Positions 43,312 through 56,300 of a DNA stretch of 64,000 nucleotides are shown in pieces. The stretch's first letter is position 1. Every line of letters begins with the position of its first letter. Location of the stretch: the NCBI RefSeq assembly GCF_902459465.1, contig NW_022985705.1:124001-188000 (forward strand), read 5' to 3'. Source of the stretch: Asterias rubens (lineage: Eukaryota; Echinodermata; Asteroidea; Forcipulatida; Asteriidae). The notes below the pieces were generated by a model, which did no database searches, was not told where the DNA came from, and was given only the letters and a program-made list of their open reading frames with translations. Both the position numbers and the translations under genes were made by a program.

Positions 43312-46300
43312 CTGTATCTTCCAGAGCTGTGTAATCAACCTCATCACCAGTGGGTACATATTCTCATCCCCGGCAGACAATGACTGCAGTGTCTTCAGCA
43401 CTGATGTCATACACACTTTATGTGTGACTGTGTGGGGAATGGCAGTCAGCAGGTCATAGGTCAAGGTCGGGTCATGTTCCTCACCGAGTCTGTAGAGAAG
43501 CAGTGGCAGGAGGGACGGTGCCTGCCAAAAAAGATCAAAACAGTTATGTCATCTTAGTGAAGCTGTTTCTAAGAGTGTTGCTGTGGGCATCTTATGCTCT
43601 AACGTATGTTAAGGGTGCACCCCAATAAATAAGTAGAAAACAGAGCATCAACCTCTTACATTTTTTGTAGACCCTCAAAATATTCTATATTAGACAGATT
43701 TGAGGGCCCTCAAAAAGGGCTTCAGTGTAAATGTTTTGCCCAATTAAGACCTAGGGGTTGTCGACTTCCAACATAATGTATTTTGGATGACAAAGGCCAT
43801 TGAACAAAAAAAAATCGTTTTGCTGAAAGTGCAGAGGAATTTTTTAAGGTTGATGCTCGGACTTTTGAAAGATTACACTGTGGTAGGGGTGGTTTAATTC
43901 GGAGGGGGAATAACTAGACAGCCCCAGGGACTCCCCATTATCAGACATGGCCATAACTTGACCTTGTAAGTCTGCTGCCATCTAGTGTCAAGACAAATCT
44001 TCTGCTGAGACCATGGATCACTTACCCATCTATTATCTCGATTTGCAATCTGTATTAATACATCGAGTGCTGCACGTACGACCCTCCTCCCTCGTCCCCA
44101 CAGTAATGAAGTCACTATCAGCATTACAATGCTGGAAACACTATCACTATGGCTGACGTTCAATTGGACGGCAACTAGCCAATTGTATGCAGCATTGGTG
44201 TCCTCCATCACAGCACGGAATAGATGGGAACAGTATTTCATCAACTGGTACCACGCATTCTTGGACGGGTTCTTTTGTGCAATGAAGGTAAAATGGAAAA
44301 TTAAAAATTAAATAATAACAAGCAGTTTTTTATATTGCCCATTTTACAATAACGTATCAATGAGCTTTACATTTGTACCCTGGTCATTGGGCCAATAACA
44401 TTCCTTTAATCTTTCTCAGCTCTCATTTCATTTCATTTTTTTCATTTTCATTGTTATTGGCCAGACTTTTAGATTTTCCAATGGAAGTGCCCTTTGCAAA
44501 ATGAAAATGGCCTTGCCCTTTCAACTGTTCAAAGTTGAGAAGATTAAAGATTCTGGGGAGTTCACAGTTCACAGCCCTGAGCTGGCGTGGCAACAGATCA
44601 GGGCCCAATTTCATTTTCAGTTTATAAGTGTATGTTAATCATTACCAATGGGAGACTTTTGGGACTCTTGGTGGCAGCAGACTTACCAGGTAAAATCCAT
44701 TGTTCTTGGTCATGTGCGCACGCTCAGAACTACAGAAACAATGGAAATTTACCTGGTAAGTCTGCTGCCACCTAGCGTCCCAAAGTCTCCCATTACAAAA
44801 GTACTGACTGAACTTGATAACAATAACAAAACTGATCAATTTAAGATTCTGGGGAATTTACAGCCCTCAGCTGCCGTGGCAACAGATCAGGGCCCAATTT
44901 CAGTGGCTCTGCTTACCGCCGAATACTGATCTTATGAATGCCTAGTAACGTGAAGTAAGCAGGTGAACAAGCAAAAATTCCCAGCTAACCTGTGAAATCT
45001 GCTTGACAGAAGCGCAGAATTTCCTGCGTTTGCTGATTCTCTGCTAACGGTAAGCAGAGCTGTGAAATTGGGCCACGGTTCAGGCCTGGAATTTCATCTT
45101 TGAACATGTTGAAAGGGCAAGGCCATTTTCATTTTGCAAAGAGCACTTCCATTGGAAAATCTTAAAGGGCACCAAGACCAAGACCAGGGCCCAATTTCAT
45201 AGAGCTGCTAAGCACAACAATTTGCTAAGCATGAAATTTCTTCCTTGATAAAAACAAGATTACCAACCAGGTTTCCATTTGTTGCATTTGCTTGTTACTG
45301 GTATTCAGCTGTTGTTCGCTTATCCCGAAAATCACGAGGACATTTGGTTGGTAATCCTGTTTTTATTGAGGCAGAAATTTCATGCTAAGCAAATTTGTGT
45401 TCTAAGCAGCTCCATGAAATTGGGCCCACGGCTAACGGAGGCCATGGCCTCCGTGGAGTGCGTGTAACTCCAGGCCTGTAGTTTATAAGTTTATTTCAAT
45501 GATTACCAATCACAAAGTTACAGACCGAACCTGACAACAATAACAAAGATGATCAGTTTAAGATTCTGACTACCTGCTTCTGCAATGCCGGTCTCTGCTT
45601 TAGACCATTCTGGCCGAGCCTTCTCACAACAGCAAGGAGTTTGGATGCTGCCGCCTGATTGGCCGATATTTGGTTGGTTCCCATCACATTCACTGGTACC
45701 GAGATTACTTGCAGCAGTGGAAGGATGAACAGTTGAACGCAGGTATTCAACACGGACACCTCTTCTCCACAAACACAGACGACTTTCCTGACTGAAAACA
45801 TACACGTATTTTCAATTTCTTAAAGGGAAGCTATACATTTGGTAATCACTCTTAAAATGAATGGCAATGAAAAGTGGTATAAAGCAATTGGAGAAACGTT
45901 TCAATTCGAACTAATGTGGTTATGTAAAAAGATATAATTTGTTTTTTCCCCCAAAATTTGTATCTGAGATGTGTTGCTACAGTTATGCTTTTCAGATCGT
46001 TTATTTCAATTAGGGGAGTATTCTTTCAGCATTATTCTTCGCTCCAGATTTTTGGCAATATCTGAAAAACATGACCACCTTTTCAAATGTAATTTTCACA
46101 TCGGTTGGTTTAACAAAATTAAAAAAAATGAGCAGGCAATTTAACCACCAGCTTATTCTATTTGGCACGAAATTGAATGCTATCTGAAAAGGGTCATTCG
46201 ATTTCGTTTTAAGACTAGTCAAATGTACTTTTACGTTATTCGATTTAACAAAATAATCATTTAATTTAACAATTCATCAAAACAACATTCAAATTCACAG

Positions 46301-49300
46301 ATGCTTCTTGAGGCGTGTGTGTCACGAATAAGAATGACGCTACGCTAAATTGAACAGAGTGCTTAAGGAATTTGACTCGACCCAAAACGAAATTGAATGG
46401 CCGAATTCTGAATTTGAAACGCAGTAACAACTGGAGAGGCAAAACAGTTTTAATTCGAACGCATGAAAATGAAATTGATTGCTCATTTGCCAAATTTGCC
46501 CGTGAAAACCTATATTATTATTTTTTTTTTTTTTTCTTTTTTCGGGGGAACCCAGATTTCCATTTAAAAATGGAGAAATCACATCCCTGATTTAATACTA
46601 ATTATATTCATCAAACTTACCAACAGACAGTAGCCCTCCTAGTTGATTACCGGGAGTCTCCAACATGAGACAGCTCAGTGAACAGATCAGCGTCTCATCC
46701 ACTACATCAGCACCACAAACATCTACCATCTGCTCCAGGACCTTCAGACTAGCGGCCATGTCATGGCCGTGGGTCAAGCAGTCTTTGCAGAGCGTCACGC
46801 TCAGCACAGACAGCGATTTGTAAGTATGTTTGTCTGTGGATGGGAGACCCTGAGCAACTTGGATGATGGTGGCGAGATGGGAGGTGGCCTCGGTTAGCTC
46901 TGGCAGGCTAGTCACCTGGAATGATAGTTAAAATAATAGGATGATATTACGATATCGTCACAATTTGATATTGAGGACAATTTAATCAGCATTAAACCAT
47001 TATACACGTTCGGTACAGAAAAAAAAAAAGTTCACAGATTTACAAATAACTTACAGGGTATACAGAAGGTAATGGTGAAAGACTTCTCTTGAAATATTAT
47101 GCCATAAGATGCTTTACTTTTTGAGAAAACATTAAAACAATATCAATTCTCGATAGCGAGAACTACGAATTACGAATTTATTTTGAACACATGTCATGAC
47201 ACGAAGAAACGTGCGGAAACAAGGGTGGGTTTTCCCGTTATTTTCTCCCGACTCCGATGACTGATTGAGCCTAAATTTTCACAGGTTTGTTATTTGCTAT
47301 AGATGTTGTGATACATGAAGTGTGGGCCTTGGACAATACTGTTTACCGAAAGTGTCCAATGGCTTAAAAATATTTGAAAGATTGAAATACCAAAGACAGC
47401 GAATTCCTCATATAAAGACGGTATTCTCGATGAAATGATCTCAATAATCAAACTAAACTCCTTAGAAACATGCAGCACCAGCAACAAAACTGGAGCAAAC
47501 AAAGCTACTCAATCAAACCAATCACACAAATGTTACGTACTGTCGATTTTGGAACTATTTGATTGACAATAACTCTTCATTTCATTTCATTTCAATAGGT
47601 CGTTGTGAAAAAAATATGTCCTCGCAGGAGCACTAATCACTATAGGAGTACACAATCTGAGAAGCATAGAAACTGATATCTTTCTACATTTAACCACATT
47701 ACTTAAAGACAGTGGACACTATTGGTAACTACTCAAAATAATTATCAGCATAAAACCTTACTTGGTAACGAGTAATGGGGAGAGGTTGATAGTATACAAC
47801 ATTGTGAGAAACGGCTCCCTCTGAAGTCACGTAGTTTTCGAGAAAGAAGTAATTTTCCATGAATTTGATTTTGAGACCTCAAGTTTAGAATTTGAGGTCT
47901 CGAAATCAAGCATCTAAAAGCAGACAACTTTGTGACAAGGGTGTTTTTTTCTTCTTTCATAGTTATCTCCCAACTCCGACGACCAATCGAGCTCAAATTT
48001 TCACAGGTTTGTTATTTTATGCATATGTTGATATACACCAAGTGTGGTCTTTGACAATTACCAAGTGTCCACTGTCTTTAAACATTTCAAACGTTAAACG
48101 TTTCTCTAAATGCTTTATTTCTGCGCCGTGAACAGCCAGCAGGGTGGATACGTGCGCATCACAAGTGTTATTATTATTATTATTTTTGTTATTATTATTA
48201 TCGAAAGCTGCTGAAGGCTTATAACCAATAGTTTTAATTGCCATTAATTTGAAAAGTGATTACCAAACATATACCTTCCCTTTAAATAATTATTATTAGT
48301 TTCACTAATAATGAATGCTTTGATTGATACCTTGGTCTGGTGCAGGCAATCTATGACAAATGCAAATAACTCAGCGGCCACAGAGTCAAGTCGACTTGTA
48401 GAGACACTAGACTGGCAATGCTGCAGCAGAGTGTGAGTTAACAGTGTCTTGAAGGTTGCTAGTTGATAGGGTAGGGCTGGATTCAACATGGTGTATGCTA
48501 GGAAGGGATGTAACATCCTCACTGTGTAACGCGAGTACCTGCAAGACAATGGATTCTGTTACAACAACAACAGGCCTTCAAATAACCCTCGGCAGCCACA
48601 GCACGGGGAGAATTTTGAGACGCTGGTGGCAGCAGACAAAACAGTCCTTTTTTGTGGCTCTGAGCATGCGCCAAGCTGTTGTGCGCATAGGACTGAGTAC
48701 ACGCACTACTACCGAGAACTGTAAAAAGGACCGTCCAAAAGTCTCCCATTTCCATGGTGGCCTGTGCTTTTGCTAGCTATGGTTCCCTCTGCAAGGTTCC
48801 AATACAATTTACATTGTCCCTGTATAAGTGCCCCTTACCTCCTGCAAGAGCGAAGTGCAAGGCCTGCAACATGGAGTATGTTTGACAGGGGTGTAACATA
48901 TTGACGGCGTGACAGACATAACTACAAGACAACAATGTCTGTTGCTGTATCATAGACGGATTAAATATGATGTAAGCTAGAGAATGGTGTAACACACACC
49001 TTGTATAACATGAGTACTTGCAAGATAAAAATGGCTTCTGTCTCATAAGACAATGTTCGAGAAATGACCCATGTGCTACCAAAGTGCTTCGGTAGCATGC
49101 ACTGCAGTTTAGTTGCCTGTAAATGTTGCCTCATGTGATAAGGCTTTTAAGATCACTCAGCCACGACACTCTAGAACTTGTGAAATGTTGGAAGTGTTGT
49201 GACCGAGCTGTTACGGGTACCGAACCCAAGCTCTGCTGCATCTGATCAGCAGAGTCCCAGTTGTGACACTTGTGTCCTTAAGCAAGACACTTAATCATTG

Positions 49301-51628
49301 CTTCGTCCTTTGGATGGGATGTAAATGTGTAGGTCCAGTGTGTTGTTATAAAAACTATCAACGCACGTAAAAGACCCTATCGCCCCGGTGTGCCTGGCAG
49401 TGCGACCATCTTCAATCATGATAGCTGCACTAGAAAGGAAGAGAGAAAGACATATTTAATAGGCACTTACTTGTAATCTGTTAGTAGGTGAGACACATGG
49501 TGTAGGACCGATGGCCAGCAATCAGGTCTACTGGTCAGTATTGAGATAAATGGATGAGGAGGTGACCTGGAAGCAAGGGCAATCACATCAACATCTTTAA
49601 AATGTTATGATAATGCTACTTAAAGGCAGGGGACACTATTGGTAATTACTCAACATAATTGTTAGCACAAAAAACCTTACTTGGTTATGAGTAATGGGGA
49701 GAGGTTGATAGTATAAAACATTGTGAGAAACGGTTCCCTCTGAAGTAACGTAGTTTTCGAGAGAGAAGTAATTTTCATCGAATTTGATTTTGAGACCTCA
49801 GATTTAGAATTTGAGGTCTCGAAATCAACCATCTGAATGTGCACAACTGCAGGTGACAAGGGTGTTTTTTCTTTAATTAATATCTCGCATCTTCGACGAC
49901 CGATTGAGCTCAAATTTTCACAGGTTTGTTATTTTGTGCATATGTTGAGATACACCAAGTGAGAAGACTGGTCTTTGACAATTACCAATAGTGTCCAATG
50001 TCTTTAAACATTTTCTTTTATAATGAGGAGAGGTTGACATTGTTTATTAAAAAGCCTAATGGAGCGCATCGGCAGCTCAGGGCTGTATACTCCACAGGGA
50101 GCTGAGAAAGATTAAAGGAATGTTCTTGGCCCAGTGACCAGGCAGGTTACCAATGTAAAGCGCAAGGTCTTTGAAAGGTCAAGGGCACCAAGGCAAATGA
50201 CCTGGGGTTGATTTCACAAAGCAATAAAATCCATCGTAAGACAATATGTCAGTATCACCATAGTGACTTGTATGGTGACATCACACTTTACTAAGCAACT
50301 ACGATTGATTTGCAGTTAAGATCAATCTTAGATCTTTGTGAAATCGGCCCCAGGGGGCATGGAGATGGCGGCTCTCACCTTCGTTGCCTCCTTGAAGTGT
50401 ATACAGGCCTGCGCATAAATACACATTTACGCATTTCATTGTAAAATACACAACATAAGAACTAGTTATATAGAAATGCTAGCTTACCTTAGCCCATACG
50501 GGCAGTGATACACCCCCTCAATGGTAACGCTTGTTCTTATCTGTAGCAATATTAGCTTTCCAACTGCTTGAATGACCCCGGTAGTGTTAACAGCAGAAGG
50601 AATGACATTTAAGAGTCCTTTGACTACGTAGGATAGCTCTGCGTGACCGTGCTGAACTAACGACACCAGACAGTCACTGCAGGCTAGACACACTGAGGAG
50701 GACTCCACGGTACATTGCTCCCAAACAAGCTTCAGTTCCGCTATCTGTAATCAATCAAAGCAAGGTTGAGGCTATACTGATTTTAGTTGGTGGGCTATAA
50801 ATCAATTTTTTGTTTAAGTAGTCCACCAAGGGCAAGCAGATCAACAAAGTTACTCATGATGATTATGTGGCCATCAATTGCTGAAGTGCACGCTTCATAC
50901 AGGCACACAATGCCAGGTTTCAAAACTGCTTGTGTTATGGAGCCATGCAATAAGTTGAATGGTCTTTAGATTGTGTTCTCTCTCTCTGTGACATTTGATA
51001 CTCCTTATAATTAGATCTCAGATCAATGCACAGTGGACAACAAGACAACATTTGATTTATTGTAGGGGAAATCTGTCTTAGGTAGCACACAATGTCTTTT
51101 GCTCAAAGTGCTGGGCAAAAATTGCAAGTCTTGGGCGGGCCAAACCAGAATTTGCCCACTGAATAAAAGTGCCTGAAGGGGTAAGTTTGGTTACCAGTCA
51201 ACTCTGTCTAAGGTCACCTTGGTCAACCTGGTCGGCAAGTGTTTTTTTTTGTTAAGTGGTTGAGTGGGAAGTGGCAGGATGTTACTGGCTCAGAAATGAA
51301 TACTAATCACCTTTAGGGTCATGGTTCTCGTCAACAACTTATTTAAATTTTCGGACCAATTTGACCTAGAGTGTGGTGAAAATCTTATAAATTATTTATT
51401 TTCATACACGTATGTTGTAGTGTGTATTGTACAATGGCAAGTTCTCAGAGACACTAGTAGTACGACTGAGCAACAGCACTACTCTACCTGAGGGGAATTA
51501 CTGGTGATGAGATCGTCCTTTAATATCTTGCTCTTCTGTGATACGATCTGACTGTAGAGTTTTGAAGCAGCTGCGGTGTTCAGACCACGGTCACCAAAAT
51601 GTAGACGAGTCTTCAAATCCTCAGCCAT
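43312..51628 (-). CDS. FOCAD: Focadhesin (FOCAD), N-terminal part; 3' exons missing
   Basis: Large helical-repeat protein; in mammals it is reported at focal adhesions and linked to the SKI mRNA-decay complex. Eight coding exons, minus strand: 51628-51488, 50744-50488, 49566-49471, 48538-48331, 46915-46621, 45791-45574, 44271-44026, 43521-43312. All phases agree and give 557 codons without a stop. The start ATG opens MAEDLKTRLHFGD. Blocks that match the human protein in order include HAELSYVVKGLLNVIPS, RPDCWP, MEDTNAAYNWL and, near residue 540, HKVCMTSVLKTLQSL followed by LITQLWKIQ. The human protein is about 1,801 aa, so roughly 1,240 residues are not present; the frame ends at a normal donor (43311-43310) just before the gap. 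A 5'UTR exon may lie at about 52440-52347, with its acceptor before 51724. Confidence 0.93.
43898..44000. repeat. Half of a GTAAGTCTGCTGCCA MITE
   Basis: GGACTCCCCATTATCAGAC followed by CTTGTAAGTCTGCTGCCATC matches one arm of the palindrome at 44647-44794. It lies in a FOCAD intron just downstream of the 44026 exon border. Confidence 0.5.
44647..44794. mobile_element. Palindromic MITE with AATGGGAGACTTTTGGGAC ends
   Basis: AATGGGAGACTTTTGGGAC...GGCAGCAGACTTACCAGG inverts to CCTGGTAAGTCTGCTGCC...CAAAGTCTCCCATT. A diverged copy lies at 48600-48752. Confidence 0.85.
44890..45427. mobile_element. Two GGGCCCAATTTCA palindromic MITEs
   Basis: 44890-45074 has GTAAGCAGAGC-type arms; 45187-45427 has the GAGCTGCTAAGCACAA variant with inner arms ACCAACCAGGTTTCC / GGTTGGTAATCCTG. 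Between and around them is another dispersed block (GGGCAAGGCCATTTTCATTT) also found at 44470-44560 and 62890-62960. Confidence 0.8.
46991..47367. mobile_element. MITE with TTAAACCATTATACACG / GTGTCCAATGGCTTAA ends
   Basis: Inverse-orientation copy of the element at 10791-11164 (shared GAGAAAACATTAAAACAATATC and AACGGGAAAACC-type words). Lies in a FOCAD intron. Confidence 0.75.
47703..48082. mobile_element. MITE with AGTGGACACTATTGGTAACT ends
   Basis: Family of 25834-26219. Central hairpin GAGACCTCAAGTTTAGAATT / TTGAGGTCTCG. FOCAD intron 4. Confidence 0.85.
48839..49025 (-). pseudogene. Two degenerate tandem copies of FOCAD exon 4 start
   Basis: Minus strand. Copy A (about 49025-48950) reads CTTGCAAGTACTC... 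and gives YSCYTRCVLHHSLAYIIFN; copy B (about 48935-48841) reads TTGTAGTTATGTC... and gives VCHAVNMLHPCQTYSMLQ. Both align with the true exon 4 start (YSRYTVRMLHPFLAYTMLN at 48538 downwards), including the intron-exon border. Copy A's AG border puts the reading frame out of step; copy B could end at GTAAGG (48838) but in a phase that fits neither neighbour. They look like relics of a roughly 95-bp duplication. Confidence 0.65.
49225..49435. repeat. Dispersed SINE-like repeat
   Basis: Contains CCGAACCCAAGCTCTGCTGC then AAGCAAGACACTTAATCATT and TTTGGATGGGATGTAAATG. This block is shared with 13850-14025 and 30825-30880 and resembles a conserved SINE body seen in marine invertebrates. Confidence 0.5.
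49620..50008. mobile_element. MITE with TAAAGGCAGGGGACACTATT ends
   Basis: Family of 25834-26219. Ends ...ACCAATAGTGTCCAATGTCTTTAAA. Central GAGACCTCAGATTTAGAATT / TTGAGGTCTCG hairpin. FOCAD intron 2. Confidence 0.85.
50203..50352. mobile_element. Palindromic MITE with GATTTCACAAAG ends
   Basis: GGGGTTGATTTCACAAAGCA at the left and TCTTTGTGAAATCGGCCCC at the right. The centre CACCATAGTGACTTGTATGGTG forms a stem. Related to 5454-5615. Confidence 0.7.
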
Positions 51629-52790
51629 GTTGGAATTTGAAGAGGTGACCAGAACAACTCAATTGAGAAAATGACTCACAGAGGTTTACTCGGCTCAGTT
51701 GATTAGCAGTGCCAGCGCAGTAAACTGAAAATAAATTGTTGAGAATGATGACGATATCAACTTACTCATCGTTCGGTATAGATTAGAACTATGCATTGCA
51801 TAGTGATAGTCCTATGAGGAATTGGTCCACTAGCGTTCTTTTGTGGACACGACAGAACCTTAAGTCAATACAGAGTCGTCTAAACTGTATTTCCGTTATT
51901 GGTGTAACTAATAATAGCACGAATTAGCGCCGTCGCCAGATTTTATTTTCCGTGCATAGCTAGAAGTTCCTGCCATGGCACGCATTGGTTTTACGTCATG
52001 ATTATATGAGCTGCAAAAATATGAAAACAATGTAGAATTGGTAGGATTTGAACCTACAACCTTGTGATTAATAATACAATTACAAATACAAGCAAGCCTG
52101 ACAGTGTGACACTCACACTGCACTACCTACCTGGCTGGTGGTCCTGGATCATTCATTTATATCAACTCACATTTTTATCATATTCTGTCACTGCTGTCTA
52201 CACCAAGAAACATAGCTGGGAAATCCCATAGTTGCACAACAGCATATTGACTGTGCGTTTAACTTGAATTTGTAATCATAAAAATGTATGAAATTTAATT
52301 ACACAAAAATACAGCTGGAAAACAAACACAAAGGTCACACACTCACCTACCTCGCTCACGAGCCACAAGTACACAGCACCTCTACGAGAAATTCCCCGCG
52401 TCCGTCATCCATAAAAGAGAAACAGCGCCACCAAGCGACAAAACAGGCTAAGTGGTGTCCGCTACTATACTACTTCTTTGACATTCGACCTTATTTTGGT
52501 GACTGATGACCGTATGCTTTCTTTCTTCTCTTCCTTGGAATGCTCTAATTTCATCATTTGGGTCACACACAAAGCAAGCACTTACTTATTATTGTGAATG
52601 TGAGTTTCTTAGTTTTACTTGGTCTCTTTGTCATTTTTAACATTCGTATTATTATTACTCAGTCTTTTTGTATTCTTTTTGTCTGCCCGCCCGCTGCCCG
52701 GTGCGGTGTATTTTTTTTTCTTTTCTTTTACACCTCAGCAGCGCTCTGCGAGGGGTTTTGTACTGAGTCTACCTCCATAACACTACACTG

Positions 52791-52922
52791 GGATAACTTT
52801 CCGTATGGCGCCACCACTTTTTCACACATTTTTACAAAAAGGGATATCTCATTGAGGTAAATTAGGTCTTATATTATTTCATATCGAATGAAAAAGTGGT
52901 GGCGCCATACGGAAACTTTTCC
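52791..52922. mobile_element. Short palindromic MITE with GGATAACTTTCCGTATGGCG end
   Basis: About 130 bases: GGATAACTTTCCGTATGGCG...TTTTTCA, a short centre, then TGAAAAAGTGGTGGCGCC...AACTTTTCCC. Further copies at 60412-60535 and 61783-61904. All share the centre AAAAAGGGATA(T/C)C(T/C)CATTGAGG. Confidence 0.9.
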
Positions 52923-52959
52923 CATTAAGGCCCCCCTCCCCCTACTCCTAGTCCTAGAA

Positions 52960-53085
52960 CTATGAAGTTCGGTTCCGCGATCGTCTCCACGAGTCCAAGT
53001 TTGTGGTTAGACTCGGAGTCCAAGTTTGTGGTCCGAGTCCACAAACGTGGAGATGATAGCGGAACAAACTTCACAGTTCTAGGAG
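52960..53085. repeat. Inverted repeat with GAACTATGAAGTTCGGTTCC end
   Basis: TAGAACTATGAAGTTCGGTTCC inverts to GGAACAAACTTCACAGTTCTA. An inner duplicate CGAGTCCAAGTTTGTGGT occurs twice in tandem. A long C-run follows at 53112-53135. Confidence 0.75.
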
Positions 53086-53312
53086 TAGGCCTACCCTACC
53101 TGGGAGACTCCCTCCCCCCCCCCCCCCCCCCCCCCTGCCCCCAGGCCCTCACCTCTTCCAACTATGTGCCACTGGTGGGAAGTACAATTTTTAAGGGAAA
53201 CAAAAAACAAAAAACTATTAACTAACACTCGGTGTAGTGTAGCATCCATTATAAAAAAACATTTATAATATTTTGTTTGTGAACAGGGAATTCCAGCTCG
53301 TAGGCCTAAAGG

Positions 53313-56300
53313 ATGCCCAAGAAATTTGCAGGAGAGAACTCCAAGGCGGCGGTTGCCAAAGCACGGAAGGCTGAACTTCTGCATGAGAAAGAAGCCGCTA
53401 AACAAAAAGCAGAAGAAGATGCATACTGGAACGACGATGACAAACATGTCAAGAAAAAACAACAGAGGAAGGTAATTACCAGGGCCCAATTTCATAGAGC
53501 TGCTTAAGCAAAAAAAATTGCTTAAGCAGAAACATCCTTGCTTAGTAAAATGCTAAGTTCTTGCTAAGTAAACAACAGCTAAATACCAGGCAATATATAT
53601 GGCATGTCATTTGACCAGTAACATGTGTAAAATAAGCAAGCTATTTTCGTGCTTAGAGCAAATTTTGTTGCTTAAGCAGCTCTATGAAATTGGACCCAGC
53701 AGAGTTGTAGTTGAGTCACCAGTCCAAGTCCAAGTCACTTGGTCAGAGTCCATGTTGGAATCCTGAGTCATTTAGGTCGAGTACGAGTCACTTGGTCAGA
53801 GTCTTGAGTCCTTTGGGTCAAGTCTGAGTCACTTGGTCAGAACCAAGTTCGAGTCCTGAGTCACTTAGGTTGAGTCTGAGTCACTTGGTTAGAGTCCAAG
53901 TTCGAGACCCGAGTCACTTTTTTAAATCACTTAATAGTTGGGATACTTAAACCTGGGCCCAATATCTTAAAGCCTGTTCGTCCAAGTTGTGTCTTGAGAC
54001 GACTAGAGTCCGAGTCCTGCAGCAGATTTCACGAAATGCTAGGATTAATCCTATCTTGAGTTAACCCGTCCTAACTTAGGATGGGTTCAATGCTACTTAA
54101 CGTCTTCGGATACGGAACTGAACTCGTCCTAAGTATTAAGATTAATCCTAAGTTAGGAAGAGTTTGTTGAAATTTACGGCTGAACTCGAGTTTTACAACT
54201 CTGTTTACCATATTCGGTTGTTCAATTGCAGGAAAATAAAGACAAGAAACGAGAGGAGGAGTCGATGAGGAAGCTAGAATCTCGTCGTCTCCTTGAGGAA
54301 GAAGAAGAAATCTTGAAGGCAGCTACTAAGGTGACCAAACCCAGCAAGCTGACCAGGGTTCAGATTCAGGCTGAGCAGGAGATTAAAGCAGCCCAGGAAG
54401 GTAAAAATGTGAAATGAGAATCATGTAGGCAGAATTGATACTTTTTACAATTTAATTCATCAATTCGATTCAATTCAGTTCAATTCGAACTTGCATTTAC
54501 TTTTCTTAATTTGGGGTTGAACAAAGAAAAATTTACCAAAGTGGGATTTGAACCAAGACGTCTGGATCATTGATCCAGCGCTCTACCACCTGAGCTATCT
54601 AGCCCTATGTTGGGGGTCTCCCTATTGTTTCAATGTCTTTATTTGGGGGTGCCAGTCAGAAGCCATACAACCATTAAACCACTGTATAAGCCAGGAATCA
54701 CACTTAAGTTTACAATACAACTACATCTACATCTATGATAATACTTGTCAAAGCCTTTTCAGCGTCTAGACAAGGTGAGAAGACAATGAAGAATCTTCAG
54801 TTTGGGAAATGGGCGGAAAACCCTAGAGAATTGTTCCAGGGAAAACCCATGAATTCAAGGAGGGACTTTTAAAAGCCCAATCAACATAGTGCCCTGGTAG
54901 GATTCGAACCGGGGTCCCCAGAGGTGGAAGGCGTGGCAAGACACCACTGCGCCAACCTGACAACGTGGGAAGCGGCAGCCAAGGGATCACGTTAAGGGGA
55001 TGTGACTTTCCACTTTAGATATCAAATAATAAACCACCAGGAAAACTGACTTGGTAAATTTAAAATTTTTTGGGGTTGAACAAAGACAAATGTACTAGAG
55101 CGGGATTTAAACCCCCCGAAAATTATGACATTTTATTTTTTCTTAAGCTGCTGAGAGGAAGAAGAAGCAGCCAAGCACCCATCTGGATGAACCACTTGAG
55201 GAGAATCCTAATATAGCCCTCGCTGCTGAAGAAGCTTCAGGGGATTCGTCGGCCAGGAATGTAGAGGAAGCTATTGGTGCTCTTAGGTCAGTAGAAAATG
55301 TTTAGATGCTTTGAATTGTGATTTATCATTGCGTAAACATGGTCTAGCCCCGAAATATATCTCAGAATTACTTTTTCCCAAAAAGCAACCTACAACTCGT
55401 GTTCTCCGATCATCATCTACCGCCCACCTGGAATTCAACTCTGGTCCTATCCCCCGCACTCGCTATGGAAACCGCTCCTTCTCAATCGCCACTCTCACTC
55501 TTTGGAACAATCTTCCTGTTCACATCCGTGCCTCCACTACACTGGACTCATTTAAAACCGTTGTAAAACACACTTATTTAAATCCATCTAATCTATTCAG
55601 TTTCTGCTATTTCATCCCACTTTTAATTGTAATTTTTTTGTTATCTTAAACTTCCTGTTCAGCGCTTAGAAACCTTTTATTAAGCGCTATATAAATGCAT
55701 GTTATTATTATTATTATTATTGTTGTAACACAATGTGTATATCTACTTGTTGGTAGATATAGACATGGTGTAACCAACAACCATATATGATAATACCCAT
55801 CACCATTCAATGCCTCAAATCCCATACTAATGGTATTGAACAACAAAAAATACAAACTTTCTGTACAATTTACAAACAGTTGTTCTCTACTATAGACAAC
55901 CTGTACAGTTGAAGAGCTACAAAGGGTTGGTGAACTTTTACTGACAATAGTGTTACTGAAAGCAGGATGGTTAATTTAACTTGGAATATTTCACACTGTA
56001 CAAACATTCTGAAAATAGGAAGATTAGTATGAACTTAGATCGTAACACTGTGCACAAATACTGAAAGTGTTCATAATGAAAGTTATGGAAAAAAATAACT
56101 TAAAGTGAAAGTGAAAGTGAATTTGAAATCCGAACTGTAAAAACATTCTGAAGGTTGGAATGTCAATTTGAATTAAAAGAGCAATAACACTGTACAAACA
56201 TTGACTTAGTTTACAACTGAATTCTTCTTTATTCCGGAGTGTATTTTTATTTTTTTTTTTTTCTTCACTGCAGTATCACCGACCCCGCCCTTGAGAAACA

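Larger units (their letters stand above)
51629..53286. promoter_or_regulatory. Head-to-head FOCAD / CCDC124 upstream region
   Basis: The start codons are 1.7 kb apart on opposite strands. For FOCAD, a possible 5'UTR intron runs from donor GTGAGT (minus strand, 52346-52341) to the acceptor TTTTCAG (51725). For CCDC124, an acceptor lies at 53285-53286, so its first exon is further upstream and not identified. A tRNA-like T-arm (52030-52060, minus) and two palindromes (52791-52922, 52960-53085) sit here. Confidence 0.4.

Noticed and set aside
54541-54605. Candidate tRNA gene on the minus strand
   Set aside because: The D arm and B box look good, but acceptor and T stems do not pair and the position before the anticodon is C, so it is a tRNA-derived SINE.
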